Assembly (NCBI GenBank): GCA_016720745.1 | Contig: JADKKA010000018.1 | Coordinates: 1,178,001 to 1,242,000, forward strand | Length of the DNA: 64,000 bases | Source of the DNA: Chitinophagaceae bacterium | Lineage (GTDB): Bacteria; Bacteroidota; Bacteroidia; Chitinophagales; Chitinophagaceae | Direction of reading: 5' to 3' | Shown here: positions 9,926 to 18,287 of the stretch, one piece after another | How the letters are laid out: the number at the start of each line of letters is the position of its first letter | How positions within the stretch are numbered: the first letter of the stretch is position 1 | Position numbers and translations under genes: made by a program | The notes under the pieces: generated by a model | Told to the model about the DNA's origin: nothing | The model's database searches: none | The model's input: the letters and a program-made list of their open reading frames with translations, nothing else

Positions 9926-9950
9926 AAAGCCCCTTTGCAGGGGCCTTGCT
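9926..9950. terminator. bidirectional hairpin between convergent genes
   Basis: GCCCC at 9929-9933 pairs with GGGGC at 9940-9944 around a six-base loop. On the minus strand the stem is followed by TTTACTTTT; on the plus strand a weaker T-rich stretch follows. It lies between two converging genes. Confidence 0.5.
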
Positions 9951-9980
9951 TTCTTATCAGGAAAAAAAAGGACTTCGTGT

Positions 9981-10604
9981 TTAATTGGCAGGGAACCCGC
10001 TTCCGGCGATCACTTCCTGCATTTGCTGTGTATGTCTGTTGCTGTGTGCGGCAATCATCAGGTATAACTGATAACAATCAATCCATCCAAAAGGCATCTG
10101 GACGACATGGTTGCGCAGATCTTCTGTAGAAGTTTTCATATACCGGATATGATTCATCCGGTTGGTTTTGAAATCTGCCATTGCTTCTTCCAGGGATTGG
10201 TAACTGATATTCTTTGGCTGAAATGGCTCCGGTGCCTGGGCTTTTTGTGTCCGGTCCATCACCCGTTTTACAAAATCCTCATCACTCACTTTGATTTCCC
10301 CTCTTTTTTCGGGATTAGCCGGAGCCTTCATCGCTCCTTCAAGCATGGACCATAATCCTTTTTCAGTAGCGGCAATATGATAAAAGCATTCTTTCACGGT
10401 CCAGCGTTCCGGAGCAGACCGGTAATTCAACTGGTTTGCAGAGAGTCCTTTTAGGGGTTTTAATGCCTCTTTATAGGTATCCTTCATCAGCCCCAGGGCA
10501 TATTTCCTTTCTTCCTTTGACAGGGAATTATTGTTGATCGTTCCCGCCAAACCTGTAATAACGAGCAGGGTCAGTAATACTCGTCCGGTGGTTCTTTTGA
10601 GCAT
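9981..10604 (-). CDS. DinB-like superfamily protein with N-terminal export signal
   Basis: This 207-residue protein belongs to the DinB/YfiT four-helix-bundle fold. Its metal-site residues are visible: ECFYHIAATE near residue 75 for the first histidine, and AAHSNRHTQQM near residue 188 for the other two. Most DinB-like proteins are cytoplasmic metal-dependent enzymes, often thiol transferases. This one has a hydrophobic N-terminal segment (VLLTLLVITGLAGT) that looks like a signal peptide or anchor, so it probably acts in the periplasm. The substrate is unknown. It is convergent with the gene to its left and divergent from nif3. Confidence 0.8.
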   Translation of the reverse strand: MLKRTTGRVLLTLLVITGLAGTINNNSLSKEERKYALGLMKDTYKEALKPLKGLSANQLNYRSAPERWTVKECFYHIAATEKGLWSMLEGAMKAPANPEKRGEIKVSDEDFVKRVMDRTQKAQAPEPFQPKNISYQSLEEAMADFKTNRMNHIRYMKTSTEDLRNHVVQMPFGWIDCYQLYLMIAAHSNRHTQQMQEVIAGSGFPAN

Positions 10605-10747
10605 AGCAAGCTTTTTAAATATGTTGTCGGGAGTTTACGAAGGGGCTGGAATGAAGGAAAAGGTACAAAAGTTTTTGAAACATCCAAGTACTGTTTTGCC
10701 GGCCCGGACCCGTTTTACTGATTCCCCCAAATGCTTAACTTGCCTTT

Positions 10748-11845
10748 ATGACTATCAATGATGTAACCAGGTACCTGGAACAGATCGCCCATCCATCATT
10801 ACAGGAGGGATATGATAATGCCGGACTGATCACCGGGGAAGGCGGACTCCCCTGTACCGGTATCCTTTGTACCCTTGATGCCACGGAAGAAGTGATCCGC
10901 GAAGCCATGGCCAGAAACTGTAACCTGGTGGTGGCACATCACCCGATCGTATTCGGCGGATTAAAAAAACTCAATGGAAAAAACTATGTGGAGAAAGCGG
11001 TGATTACTGCCATCAGGAATGATATTGCTATTTACGCCATCCATACCAACCTGGATCATGTGGCCCATGGGGTCAACGGACAAATTGCGGCCAAACTGGG
11101 ATTAGTATCTACCCGGGTCCTGCATCCCAAAGAACAAACCCTGAAGAAATTATACAGCTTTGTTCCGCTGGAACAGACAGATCAGGTCCGGAATGCTGTT
11201 TTTGCAGCGGGTGCCGGACAGATCGGTCAGTACAGTGACTGCAGTTTCAATGTCGCCGGTACAGGTACCTATACCCCAGGGGAAGGGACAAACCCTTTTG
11301 CCGGACAGCCGGGTACCCCGCATACTGAACCGGAAATCAAAATCGAAATGGTATTTCCGGCCTGGCTGGAAAAACAGGTGGTGGATGCGCTTAAAACTGC
11401 CCATCCTTATGAGGAAGTGGCATATGATGTAGTCACACTTAATAATACTCACCCCGGAATCGGCGCCGGTTTGATCGGGGAATTTCCGGAAGCCATGGAG
11501 GAAAAAGCCTTTCTGGACCATATTCAAACCGTTTTTGCGGTGCCGGTAGTCCGGCACACGACCCTCAGGGGCCTTCCGGTAAAAAAACTGGCCATCTGTG
11601 GGGGTGCAGGTAGTTTTCTGATTTCCAAAGCTTTAGCTTCCGGGGCAGATGCTTTTATCACCGCAGATCTCAAATACCATGAATTTTTTGATGCCAATGG
11701 CCGGCTTTTACTCTGTGATGTGGGCCATTATGAAAGTGAGCATTACACAACAGACCTGCTGGCGGAGGTACTCCGGCAAAAATTCCCTACCTTTGCCGTC
11801 CTTAAAACGGAGGTGAAAACCAACCCGGTACACTATCATCAGTAA
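10748..11845 (+). CDS. Nif3-like dinuclear metal centre protein
   Basis: The 365-residue protein matches the NIF3/YbgI family, annotated as GTP cyclohydrolase I type 2 homologues with a two-metal site in a hexameric ring. The N-terminal half has YDNAGLITG and VVAHHPIVFGG, giving metal ligands H64 and H65. The C-terminal half has CDVGHYESEH with the remaining ligands. About residues 125-230 form the inserted PII/CutA-like domain found in the longer members. The cellular role of the family is unresolved. It is followed 47 bp downstream by a zinc-ribbon coiled-coil gene, a neighbour pair common in Bacteroidota, and then by recN. Confidence 0.92.
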   Translation: MTINDVTRYLEQIAHPSLQEGYDNAGLITGEGGLPCTGILCTLDATEEVIREAMARNCNLVVAHHPIVFGGLKKLNGKNYVEKAVITAIRNDIAIYAIHTNLDHVAHGVNGQIAAKLGLVSTRVLHPKEQTLKKLYSFVPLEQTDQVRNAVFAAGAGQIGQYSDCSFNVAGTGTYTPGEGTNPFAGQPGTPHTEPEIKIEMVFPAWLEKQVVDALKTAHPYEEVAYDVVTLNNTHPGIGAGLIGEFPEAMEEKAFLDHIQTVFAVPVVRHTTLRGLPVKKLAICGGAGSFLISKALASGADAFITADLKYHEFFDANGRLLLCDVGHYESEHYTTDLLAEVLRQKFPTFAVLKTEVKTNPVHYHQ

Positions 11846-11860
11846 CCGGAAGGAACCACT

Positions 11861-11888
11861 CCGAACTGTAAACTTCAAATCGTAAACG
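11861..11888. repeat. short heptad array between nif3 and the zinc-ribbon gene
   Basis: Four degenerate seven-base units run CCGAACT, GTAAACT, TCAAATC, GTAAACG and end four bases before the ATG at 11893. The period matches the other heptad arrays in the window but the sequence family differs. The array is short enough that chance is not excluded. Confidence 0.45.
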
Positions 11889-11892
11889 CTAC

Positions 11893-12648
11893 ATGGCACA
11901 GGTCAAAGAATTTTCAGTAGAAGAAAAACTCACCGCCCTTCTTACCCTGCAGAAAATTGAAAGTAAACTGGATGAACTGCGGATCCTGAAAGGAGAACTT
12001 CCCATGGAAGTAGCTGATCTGGAAGATGAGATCACCGGGCTGCATGCCAGGCAGACCAGGATTGAAGAAGAGATCAATGGCGTAACTGATTTTATTGAAC
12101 AGCGGAAAAACGCCATTAAAGATTCGGAGGCGTTGGTAAAGAAATATGAGAAGCAGAGCAGTAATGTAAAGAACAACCGGGAGTTTGAAGCCATCAATAA
12201 AGAAATTGAAATGCAGCAGCTGGAAGTAAAACTGGCTGAAAAGCATATCAAGGATGCTACCGAAGAAATTGCCGAGAAGGCGGTTTCTCTGGAAAAAGCC
12301 AAAAAGAATATTGCGGCAAAAGAAGGGGTACTGGCTACCAAAAAATCAGAACTGGAAAAAATCATTGCAGCCAACGAAAAAGAAGAAAAGCATTTTAATA
12401 AAATGGCGGCTGATGCCAGGGAACATGTTGATAACCGTTTACTGGGCAGTTATGATAAAATTCGCAAGAGTTACCGGAATGGTCTGGCAGTAGTTCCTGT
12501 TGAAAGGGATGCCTGTGGTGGTTGTTTCAACGCCATCCCCCCTCAGAAACAAAGTGAAATCCGCCAGCACAAAAAAGTAATGATCTGCGAAAACTGCGGC
12601 AGGATCCTGGTGGACGAAGACCTGAACAGCAGGGTACAATTCGACTGA
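11893..12648 (+). CDS. coiled-coil protein with C-terminal C4 zinc ribbon
   Basis: The 251-residue protein has a long charged helical region (about residues 15-180) of coiled-coil type, then a zinc ribbon with C208-x2-C211 and C232-x2-C235. This architecture is that of the C4-type zinc-ribbon (formerly DUF164, CT398-like) family. The family's role is not established, and nucleic-acid or secretion-related binding has been suggested. It has no signal peptide. It follows nif3 by 47 bp on the same strand and is closed by a strong terminator hairpin, so the two are likely co-transcribed. Confidence 0.88.
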   Translation: MAQVKEFSVEEKLTALLTLQKIESKLDELRILKGELPMEVADLEDEITGLHARQTRIEEEINGVTDFIEQRKNAIKDSEALVKKYEKQSSNVKNNREFEAINKEIEMQQLEVKLAEKHIKDATEEIAEKAVSLEKAKKNIAAKEGVLATKKSELEKIIAANEKEEKHFNKMAADAREHVDNRLLGSYDKIRKSYRNGLAVVPVERDACGGCFNAIPPQKQSEIRQHKKVMICENCGRILVDEDLNSRVQFD

Positions 12649-12667
12649 TTTTAAATCTGAAATACTT

Positions 12668-12700
12668 AAAAGCCATCTTCTCCGGAAGATGGCTTTTTTT
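12668..12700 (+). terminator. intrinsic terminator after the zinc-ribbon gene
   Basis: A 13-base-pair stem (AAAAGCCATCTTC pairing with GAAGATGGCTTTT) encloses the loop TCCG, and the T-run at 12694-12700 completes a textbook intrinsic terminator 20 bp past the stop codon. Confidence 0.9.
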
Positions 12701-12767
12701 ATGAGCAGTTTTCCTCATTTGCATACGGAGATGTTTGTATTTCATCCCAATCAATTAATTTGCCGTT

Positions 12768-14450
12768 ATGCTGACCCGGTTATTCATACAGAATTATGTG
12801 ATCATTGATGAACTGGATATTCGTTTTTCCGGAAAACTGAATGTGATCACCGGAGAAACCGGGGCCGGTAAGTCCATCATTGCCGGAGCCCTGGGGCTCA
12901 TACTTGGCGAAAGGGCCGATATCAGTTCCCTGCTGAACAAGGAAAAAAAATCTGTGATCGAAGGCCTCTTCAGCATTGCCGGAAAAAAAGCAGTATTACA
13001 GTTTCTCCGGCAACATGAATTGGATGAACTGGATGAATTAACGATCCGGCGTGAAATTGCTGCAACAGGGAAAAGCAGGGCCTTTATCAATGATACCCCG
13101 GTTACCTTATCACAATTACAGGAACTCAGCAGTTTGTTGGTTGATTTGCACCAGCAGTTTGATACCCTGGACCTGGCCCGTCAGGATTTTCAAAGAGAAG
13201 TACTGGATGCACTGGCGGGTCATGCCAGTCTGCTGGAGCAATACCAGCTGGCCTGGAACAACTGGAAGCAATTACAGGAAACAACGAGCCGGCTCAAAGA
13301 ACAGCAATTGCAATTTGAAAAGGAAGCAGATTATAACCGCTTTCAGTTTAATGAGCTGGAAGAAGCCGCCTTCCGGGAAAACGAAATTGAAGATGCAGAA
13401 GAAGCCATAAAGTTGCAGCAAAATGCAGAAGGTATCAGGTCAGCACTCAACAAGGTGAATGATACACTTTCCGGCAGTGATGCTCCCCTGGTACAACAGC
13501 TGAAGTCCATGCTCCATCAACTCCAGCCCTTCAGTCAGTTTCATACCAGCTTACCGGACATACTGTTAAGAATGCAATCAGCGCAGATAGAGTTACAGGA
13601 TATTGCTGCAGATCTGGAAAGAATCAGTGAACAGGTACAGTTTGATCCGGAGAAAGCGGCCCAACTCAGCGAAAGGATTTCACTGGGATATCGGCTTCAA
13701 AAAAAACATGGTGTAACAGATACCAGTGGATTGTTATCTATCCGTGCATCGCTGGAAGAAAAATTACAGGCCGTGCTGAATATTGCATCCGATATCCGGC
13801 AAAAGGAAGAAGAAACGGCCGCTGCATTGACCAAAGCAGCAGGACTTGCGGATACACTTACGGCGGGAAGAAAGAAACAAATCAAACCGCTGGAAGAAAA
13901 AGTAAATAAGTTGCTGAAGCAGGTGGGCATGCCAAATGCACAATTGAAAATATCTCTGACAGAAAACGAATCACTTAACCAGTTTGGAAAAAATACCATC
14001 GTATTTCTTTTCAATGCCAATATTCCGGCAGGAGCAAAACAGGATTCCGGCTACGGTTTTTCTCCGGTGAGTAAAGTGGCCAGCGGAGGTGAACTCAGCA
14101 GGCTGATGCTTTGTATTAAATCACTGGTTGCCCAATCCGTTGATCTGCCTACCATGATCTTTGATGAAATTGATACCGGTATTTCCGGAGAAGCTGCCAG
14201 GCAGGTGGGAATGATATTAAAAGACCTGGCGGAAAAAAGACAGGTTATCTGTATTACACACCAGCCGCAGATTGCCGGAAAAGCGGCCGCCCATTTTTTT
14301 GTTTATAAAGAGATTATCAAAGACAAAGTGAAAACAAGTATCCGGCTGCTCAGCACGGATGAAAGAATCACTGCCATCGCCAAAATGCTCAGTGGAGAAA
14401 AACCCACCGCTGCAGCCCTGGAGAATGCCCGGGAAATGATCATGAATTAA
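12768..14450 (+). CDS. recN: DNA repair protein RecN
   Basis: The 560-residue SMC-like ATPase acts in recombinational repair of double-strand breaks. The Walker A motif GETGAGKS lies near residues 31-38, and two long coiled-coil segments span about 155-370. The ABC-type signature SGGELSRL and the Walker B stretch TMIFDEIDTGISG follow, with the family-typical ITHQPQIA switch segment after that. The N-terminus MLTRLFIQNYVIIDELDI is characteristic, which supports this ATG. A full-length gene of normal size, it is preceded by a terminator and so is probably transcribed from its own promoter. Confidence 0.96.
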   Translation: MLTRLFIQNYVIIDELDIRFSGKLNVITGETGAGKSIIAGALGLILGERADISSLLNKEKKSVIEGLFSIAGKKAVLQFLRQHELDELDELTIRREIAATGKSRAFINDTPVTLSQLQELSSLLVDLHQQFDTLDLARQDFQREVLDALAGHASLLEQYQLAWNNWKQLQETTSRLKEQQLQFEKEADYNRFQFNELEEAAFRENEIEDAEEAIKLQQNAEGIRSALNKVNDTLSGSDAPLVQQLKSMLHQLQPFSQFHTSLPDILLRMQSAQIELQDIAADLERISEQVQFDPEKAAQLSERISLGYRLQKKHGVTDTSGLLSIRASLEEKLQAVLNIASDIRQKEEETAAALTKAAGLADTLTAGRKKQIKPLEEKVNKLLKQVGMPNAQLKISLTENESLNQFGKNTIVFLFNANIPAGAKQDSGYGFSPVSKVASGGELSRLMLCIKSLVAQSVDLPTMIFDEIDTGISGEAARQVGMILKDLAEKRQVICITHQPQIAGKAAAHFFVYKEIIKDKVKTSIRLLSTDERITAIAKMLSGEKPTAAALENAREMIMN

Positions 14451-14617
14451 AAAACGGAAAACAACCATTTTTCCGGGTAAAGGACCTTCCCATTTTTCGT
14501 AACTCTACTTTCCGGCTCATGAAAAAGCCGCAATTCAGGGGGCAATAACTGCCTGCTGCACGGTTGTTGTACCTGATACTACGGAACGAATCACCCTAAC
14601 AACTAAAATCCGTACTT

Positions 14618-16264
14618 ATGAAAGCGCCAAAACCTCTTTTACTGGCAGGATGGCTGGTCCTGCATCAACTGGCATTTGCCCAGGTACAATGGTACCAGAA
14701 TCAGGATGGTCAGAATGTATCACCCTTTGGTACTTATGCCAGCTCCATTTTTCCCCTCGGCAGTCATTCCTTTGTGGCCTGTTACCAATGGCAGGTAAAT
14801 AATGATGAGTATACCTGGAAGATCTCCAAAACGGGATTGAACGGAACAGAGCAAAACAGTTTTTTAGTGACTGGTATCATGGCCCAGGCCGAAATCAGGG
14901 TGGGGCGTGACCAAACGGTATATGTATTAAAAAGAAATTATCCTTACGGACAAAACCCGGAGTACAGGATCTACCGGTTGAGCAGCAATCTTTCATTGCT
15001 CTCCGAAAAACTGATCAGTTTGCCCGGCGATTTTGGCATTATCAATCTCAATGCTTTTGAAATCGATAAAGAAGGAAATGTTTATCTCGCCGGTGATGGT
15101 CAGTATCCGGATGGCCCCGGTTTCAGTATGGCTTCTTTTGTAATGAAGACCAGCAAAACTTTTGTCACCAGATGGAGCCGGATGGATTCGGTGCAAACTT
15201 CCTATACACGGTTGCATGTAGACAATCAGCAAAGGGTGACCCTGATTGAAGATTTTTACAGCATGTATCCTGCTATCAAGGTTATACGGATTAATAAAAC
15301 CGGGACACAGGCTACTGCGATTACCGTTGTACCTGATTCAATGCGATATAATCTTTATTCCCTGATTGATAAAAAGAATAACCTCTTCCTCTATGGAGGT
15401 AAAATGGTCAATGATAGTGTACAGGCTGCCTTTCTTTGTAAATTACCAGCCAATGCCGGCTCTTTGCATTTCAGGAAAACGATTCATACCGCACCTTCTT
15501 CACTCATGAATGATATCCGTATTGATCCGGGAGGCAGGATGTTCGGACTCGCCACCCTTTATTTCCCGGATGAAATTGAAACCAGGATTACCCGTATCAA
15601 TCCCGCTAACGGACAGTTTATCTGGAATAAAAAAATCAGCTTCAGAGCCGATAGCTGTCAGTTTAGTAAACTGATCGTGGATCAGTCTGACCGGTTTTAT
15701 GCAGTAGGCGATAAAAAATCAGGTGCTTATTTTGCGAAAGGCTTTGCCCTGCGAATGAAAAAGAACGGACAAACAGATGGTCAGTTACCGGCCCCTGACA
15801 GTGCAGCTTTTCAAAGAGTGCATAGTTTGATAGATGGGATTATCGGCGACGGCCGTGAACTGATTGCAATTGGTAATACCAATGATTTTGATACTACCAT
15901 TTATAACAGTACATATAACCGGGCTTTTGCGGTACGGTTTGGCGGCCAGCATTGCGAGCAGGAAACCAGCCGTAACACAGTAGAAGAAACCAGTACTACT
16001 GCCACGGCAGAAACAACCGTGACGAAGCTTCAACTGTATCCCAACCCGGTACAGGATCAGCTACGGGTATCCGGATTGAACCCGGATGAGTTTGATAAAC
16101 TTTTTGTGTACAATATGCAGGGAGCAGTGTTGTACCAGCAAAAAATCAGCACCCCCTCTGCTGTGCTTGATCTCACGAATCTCTCCGGTGGGGTTTACCT
16201 GCTGGTATTGAAATCATCAGTCAGTTTAAAAGAGAAAACCATTAAGTTCCTGGTGAGTAAATAA
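14618..16264 (+). CDS. T9SS type A cargo protein with propeller-like repeats
   Basis: The 548-residue protein starts with a signal peptide (LLLAGWLVLHQLAFAQ). The passenger has repeating strands such as FEIDKEGNVYLAGDGQ, RIDPGGRMFGLA and IVDQSDRFYAVGDKKSG, the pattern of SBBP-like or other beta-propeller blades. Residues about 470-548 form a type A sorting domain with LYPNPVQDQLRVSGL, LFVYNMQGAVLYQQ and LSGGVYLLVLKS. It is therefore predicted to leave the cell through T9SS. There is no enzymatic motif, and an adhesive or binding role is only inference. It ends against a hairpin-forming repeat region shared with the converging gene. Confidence 0.82.
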   Translation: MKAPKPLLLAGWLVLHQLAFAQVQWYQNQDGQNVSPFGTYASSIFPLGSHSFVACYQWQVNNDEYTWKISKTGLNGTEQNSFLVTGIMAQAEIRVGRDQTVYVLKRNYPYGQNPEYRIYRLSSNLSLLSEKLISLPGDFGIINLNAFEIDKEGNVYLAGDGQYPDGPGFSMASFVMKTSKTFVTRWSRMDSVQTSYTRLHVDNQQRVTLIEDFYSMYPAIKVIRINKTGTQATAITVVPDSMRYNLYSLIDKKNNLFLYGGKMVNDSVQAAFLCKLPANAGSLHFRKTIHTAPSSLMNDIRIDPGGRMFGLATLYFPDEIETRITRINPANGQFIWNKKISFRADSCQFSKLIVDQSDRFYAVGDKKSGAYFAKGFALRMKKNGQTDGQLPAPDSAAFQRVHSLIDGIIGDGRELIAIGNTNDFDTTIYNSTYNRAFAVRFGGQHCEQETSRNTVEETSTTATAETTVTKLQLYPNPVQDQLRVSGLNPDEFDKLFVYNMQGAVLYQQKISTPSAVLDLTNLSGGVYLLVLKSSVSLKEKTIKFLVSK

Positions 16265-16287
16265 ATGAGACTAAAAGCTGTCATACT

Positions 16288-16360
16288 GAGCTTGTCGAAG
16301 TAGAGCTTGTCGAAGTAGAGCCGTCGAAGTAGAGCCGTCGAAGTAAAGCCTGTCGAAGTA
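16288..16360. repeat. five tandem 14-15-bp units (GTCGAAGTA type)
   Basis: Five units of the form GAGC-(T/C)(TG)TCGAAGTA follow one another: 15, 15, 14, 14 and 15 bp long. The words resemble the CTTCGACAAGCTCAG-type dispersed repeats common between Bacteroidota genes. They lead directly into the long inverted repeat at 16366. Confidence 0.75.
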
Positions 16361-16365
16361 GAGCG

Positions 16366-16418
16366 ATTCCCGTTGAGTTGTCACACTGAGCCCTCGAAGT
16401 GGACAACTCAACGGGAAT
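16366..16418. terminator. 17-bp perfect inverted repeat, REP-like hairpin or bidirectional terminator
   Basis: The arm at 16366-16382 (ATTCCCGTTGAGTTGTC) is the exact complement of the arm at 16402-16418, around a 19-base spacer. Inside, CACT and AGTG add four pairs after one bulged base. It lies between two convergent genes, so bidirectional termination is plausible, but no T-run follows. Confidence 0.6.
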
Positions 16419-16437
16419 ATATAAATGGATAATACTC

Positions 16438-18272
16438 TTACCCGAGCGGAGCAATCGTTTTCTCCAGGAATTCCCTTGGGTTTTCCCTGGCGATTACATC
16501 AAAGTCCGCTTCCCTTAATCCTCCCATCATCAAACCCAGCAGGTCTTTATCGCTATTGTGGTTGCGTACAACAAAGAAATCGGTACCAAACAAAACTCTC
16601 TTGCGCAATCCCGGATTTTGCAGGGTTTGGGTTAGGAGGGGGGTGACGAGGGTATTTTGATGCAGGATATAACTGATATCGGCATAAACCTGCGGGTATT
16701 GTAACATCATGCTGCAGATGATCGTGTACCAGTCGGCTCCTTTCCAGATTTGTTCCGTTTTAGTGCGCGATGGCTTGTTGTCTGCATCATTAAAAAATCC
16801 AGTCCGCTTTCCGGAAACTCATTCAGTTTACTGCTGTAATTATCCCGGTCTTTCTCCAGAAAATTTTTCCATTCATCATCTCCGCCGAAATGGCCAATGC
16901 ATATTTTTAAATGGCGAAGGTCGCTGCTGAGCGGGGTGTCCATATCCCTGTAGCCAAAAAGCGATTGCAGTCGCTGGTCGGTGGACCGGCCGATGATTTT
17001 TCTTAAGAGCGGTTCTTCCAGTAAACAGAGATAGTTCATCGGGTGGGTAAAGTTCACCGAATAATTCACGTTTTTTCTTTCGGGTAGAATCAGGGGCCTG
17101 AATTGCATTTCACCCGCTGCATTACGGCCGGCGAATTCTTCAAATACAGGGTGCTCATACCATTCCGGCTTTTTCCAGCCCCGGTAATAAATCGTACCCC
17201 GTATACAATGGGTTAGTACCGGTAGCCCGTTATCAGCTGCATATTTCCAGAGGGGGAGTAATTTTTCATCAAAAGCATAATAACCAAGCGCGGGATAAAT
17301 TTTAAAACCGCTGAAATGATGTTTCTCCACCAGGTCTTTAATAAAACAATCACGCAGCACAATTTTATTTTGATTGCCTTCCGGTGTAAAATCATAATCA
17401 AAATAAATCTTGTCGCCTGGCTGGTAATTGATTTCCTTCTCAGGGGAAACAAATCTCCGGGGGTCTGCAAATACAAAAGGGTAGCAGGTAGTCGGATTCG
17501 TTCTTCGCACGGATGCCAGTTCCACCATCTGCTGGCGATACCGGGCTTTCTTTTTTGGCTTTCCTGCCTTCATATATTCCATATCCATGGGCAAAACCAC
17601 AAATCCGGTTTGACCGGGGTACTGGTTTTTCAGCATGCTGAATGTTTTGGATTGTTTTTTATGAAAGGCATGACGGCCAATACTGAGGTAACGGATCGCC
17701 AGTTCTTTGCTTTGTTTTCCGGGTAAACGTGATAAGAGTCCCCAGATTTTATTCAGTACAAAGAAGATGAGATTACGGCCACTGGGAATAAATAACAGCA
17801 CGGCCAATACCAGCAGGATCTGTCCGGTTAAACCAGGGATCGATAATAAAAGATGTTTCGACCTTAACCAGTTTTCCAGGCTATCCATTTTTTTGATCCA
17901 GCCTGCGTTTCCATTTTTTAAAAAATAACTGAACCAGTGATTAATGATAAAAACAGCGTGGATCGTGAGAAAAATCCCTGTGATCCATTTTAGGGCCAGG
18001 GTGATAAAATACCTTGCGGAAAATGCCTTCCAGCTATTCAGTATCCGGGCTATTTTTTTATACCAGGGCATGAATTGCCAGCGATAGGGACCATTGTAGT
18101 ACCATCGGAATAACTGAACGATGCCGGATAGCGGCAGGAGGAAATAGATTGGCCAGGGTGCAAATGTTTTGGCCAGCCAGGGTGGTACATGATCACCTGT
18201 GAAAATATGCGTATGACAATTAATGATCGGGGCCTTGGGGGCCTTTGTTGTTTCTTTATTGCTGGTTGACAT
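16438..18272 (-). pseudogene. membrane-anchored amidohydrolase, reading frame broken by one base
   Basis: Two minus-strand frames (16707-18272, 521 residues; 16438-16710, 90 residues) together make one amidohydrolase. The N-terminus has the metal pair in INCHTHIF. Two strongly hydrophobic stretches, roughly residues 85-120 and 140-185, suggest a membrane insertion. Then come VLTHCIRGT, NFTHPMN and ICIGHFGG histidine motifs, and in the second frame VLFGTDFF with the expected catalytic aspartate. One extra T in the T-run at 16792-16797 (minus-strand sense GATTTTTTAATG) joins the frames without a stop. Possible causes are a homopolymer error, true inactivation or ribosomal slippage. It follows an M19-like dipeptidase gene by 15 bp, suggesting an operon. 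The substrate is unknown. Confidence 0.82.
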
Positions 18273-18287
18273 AAAATGATGCGTTGA

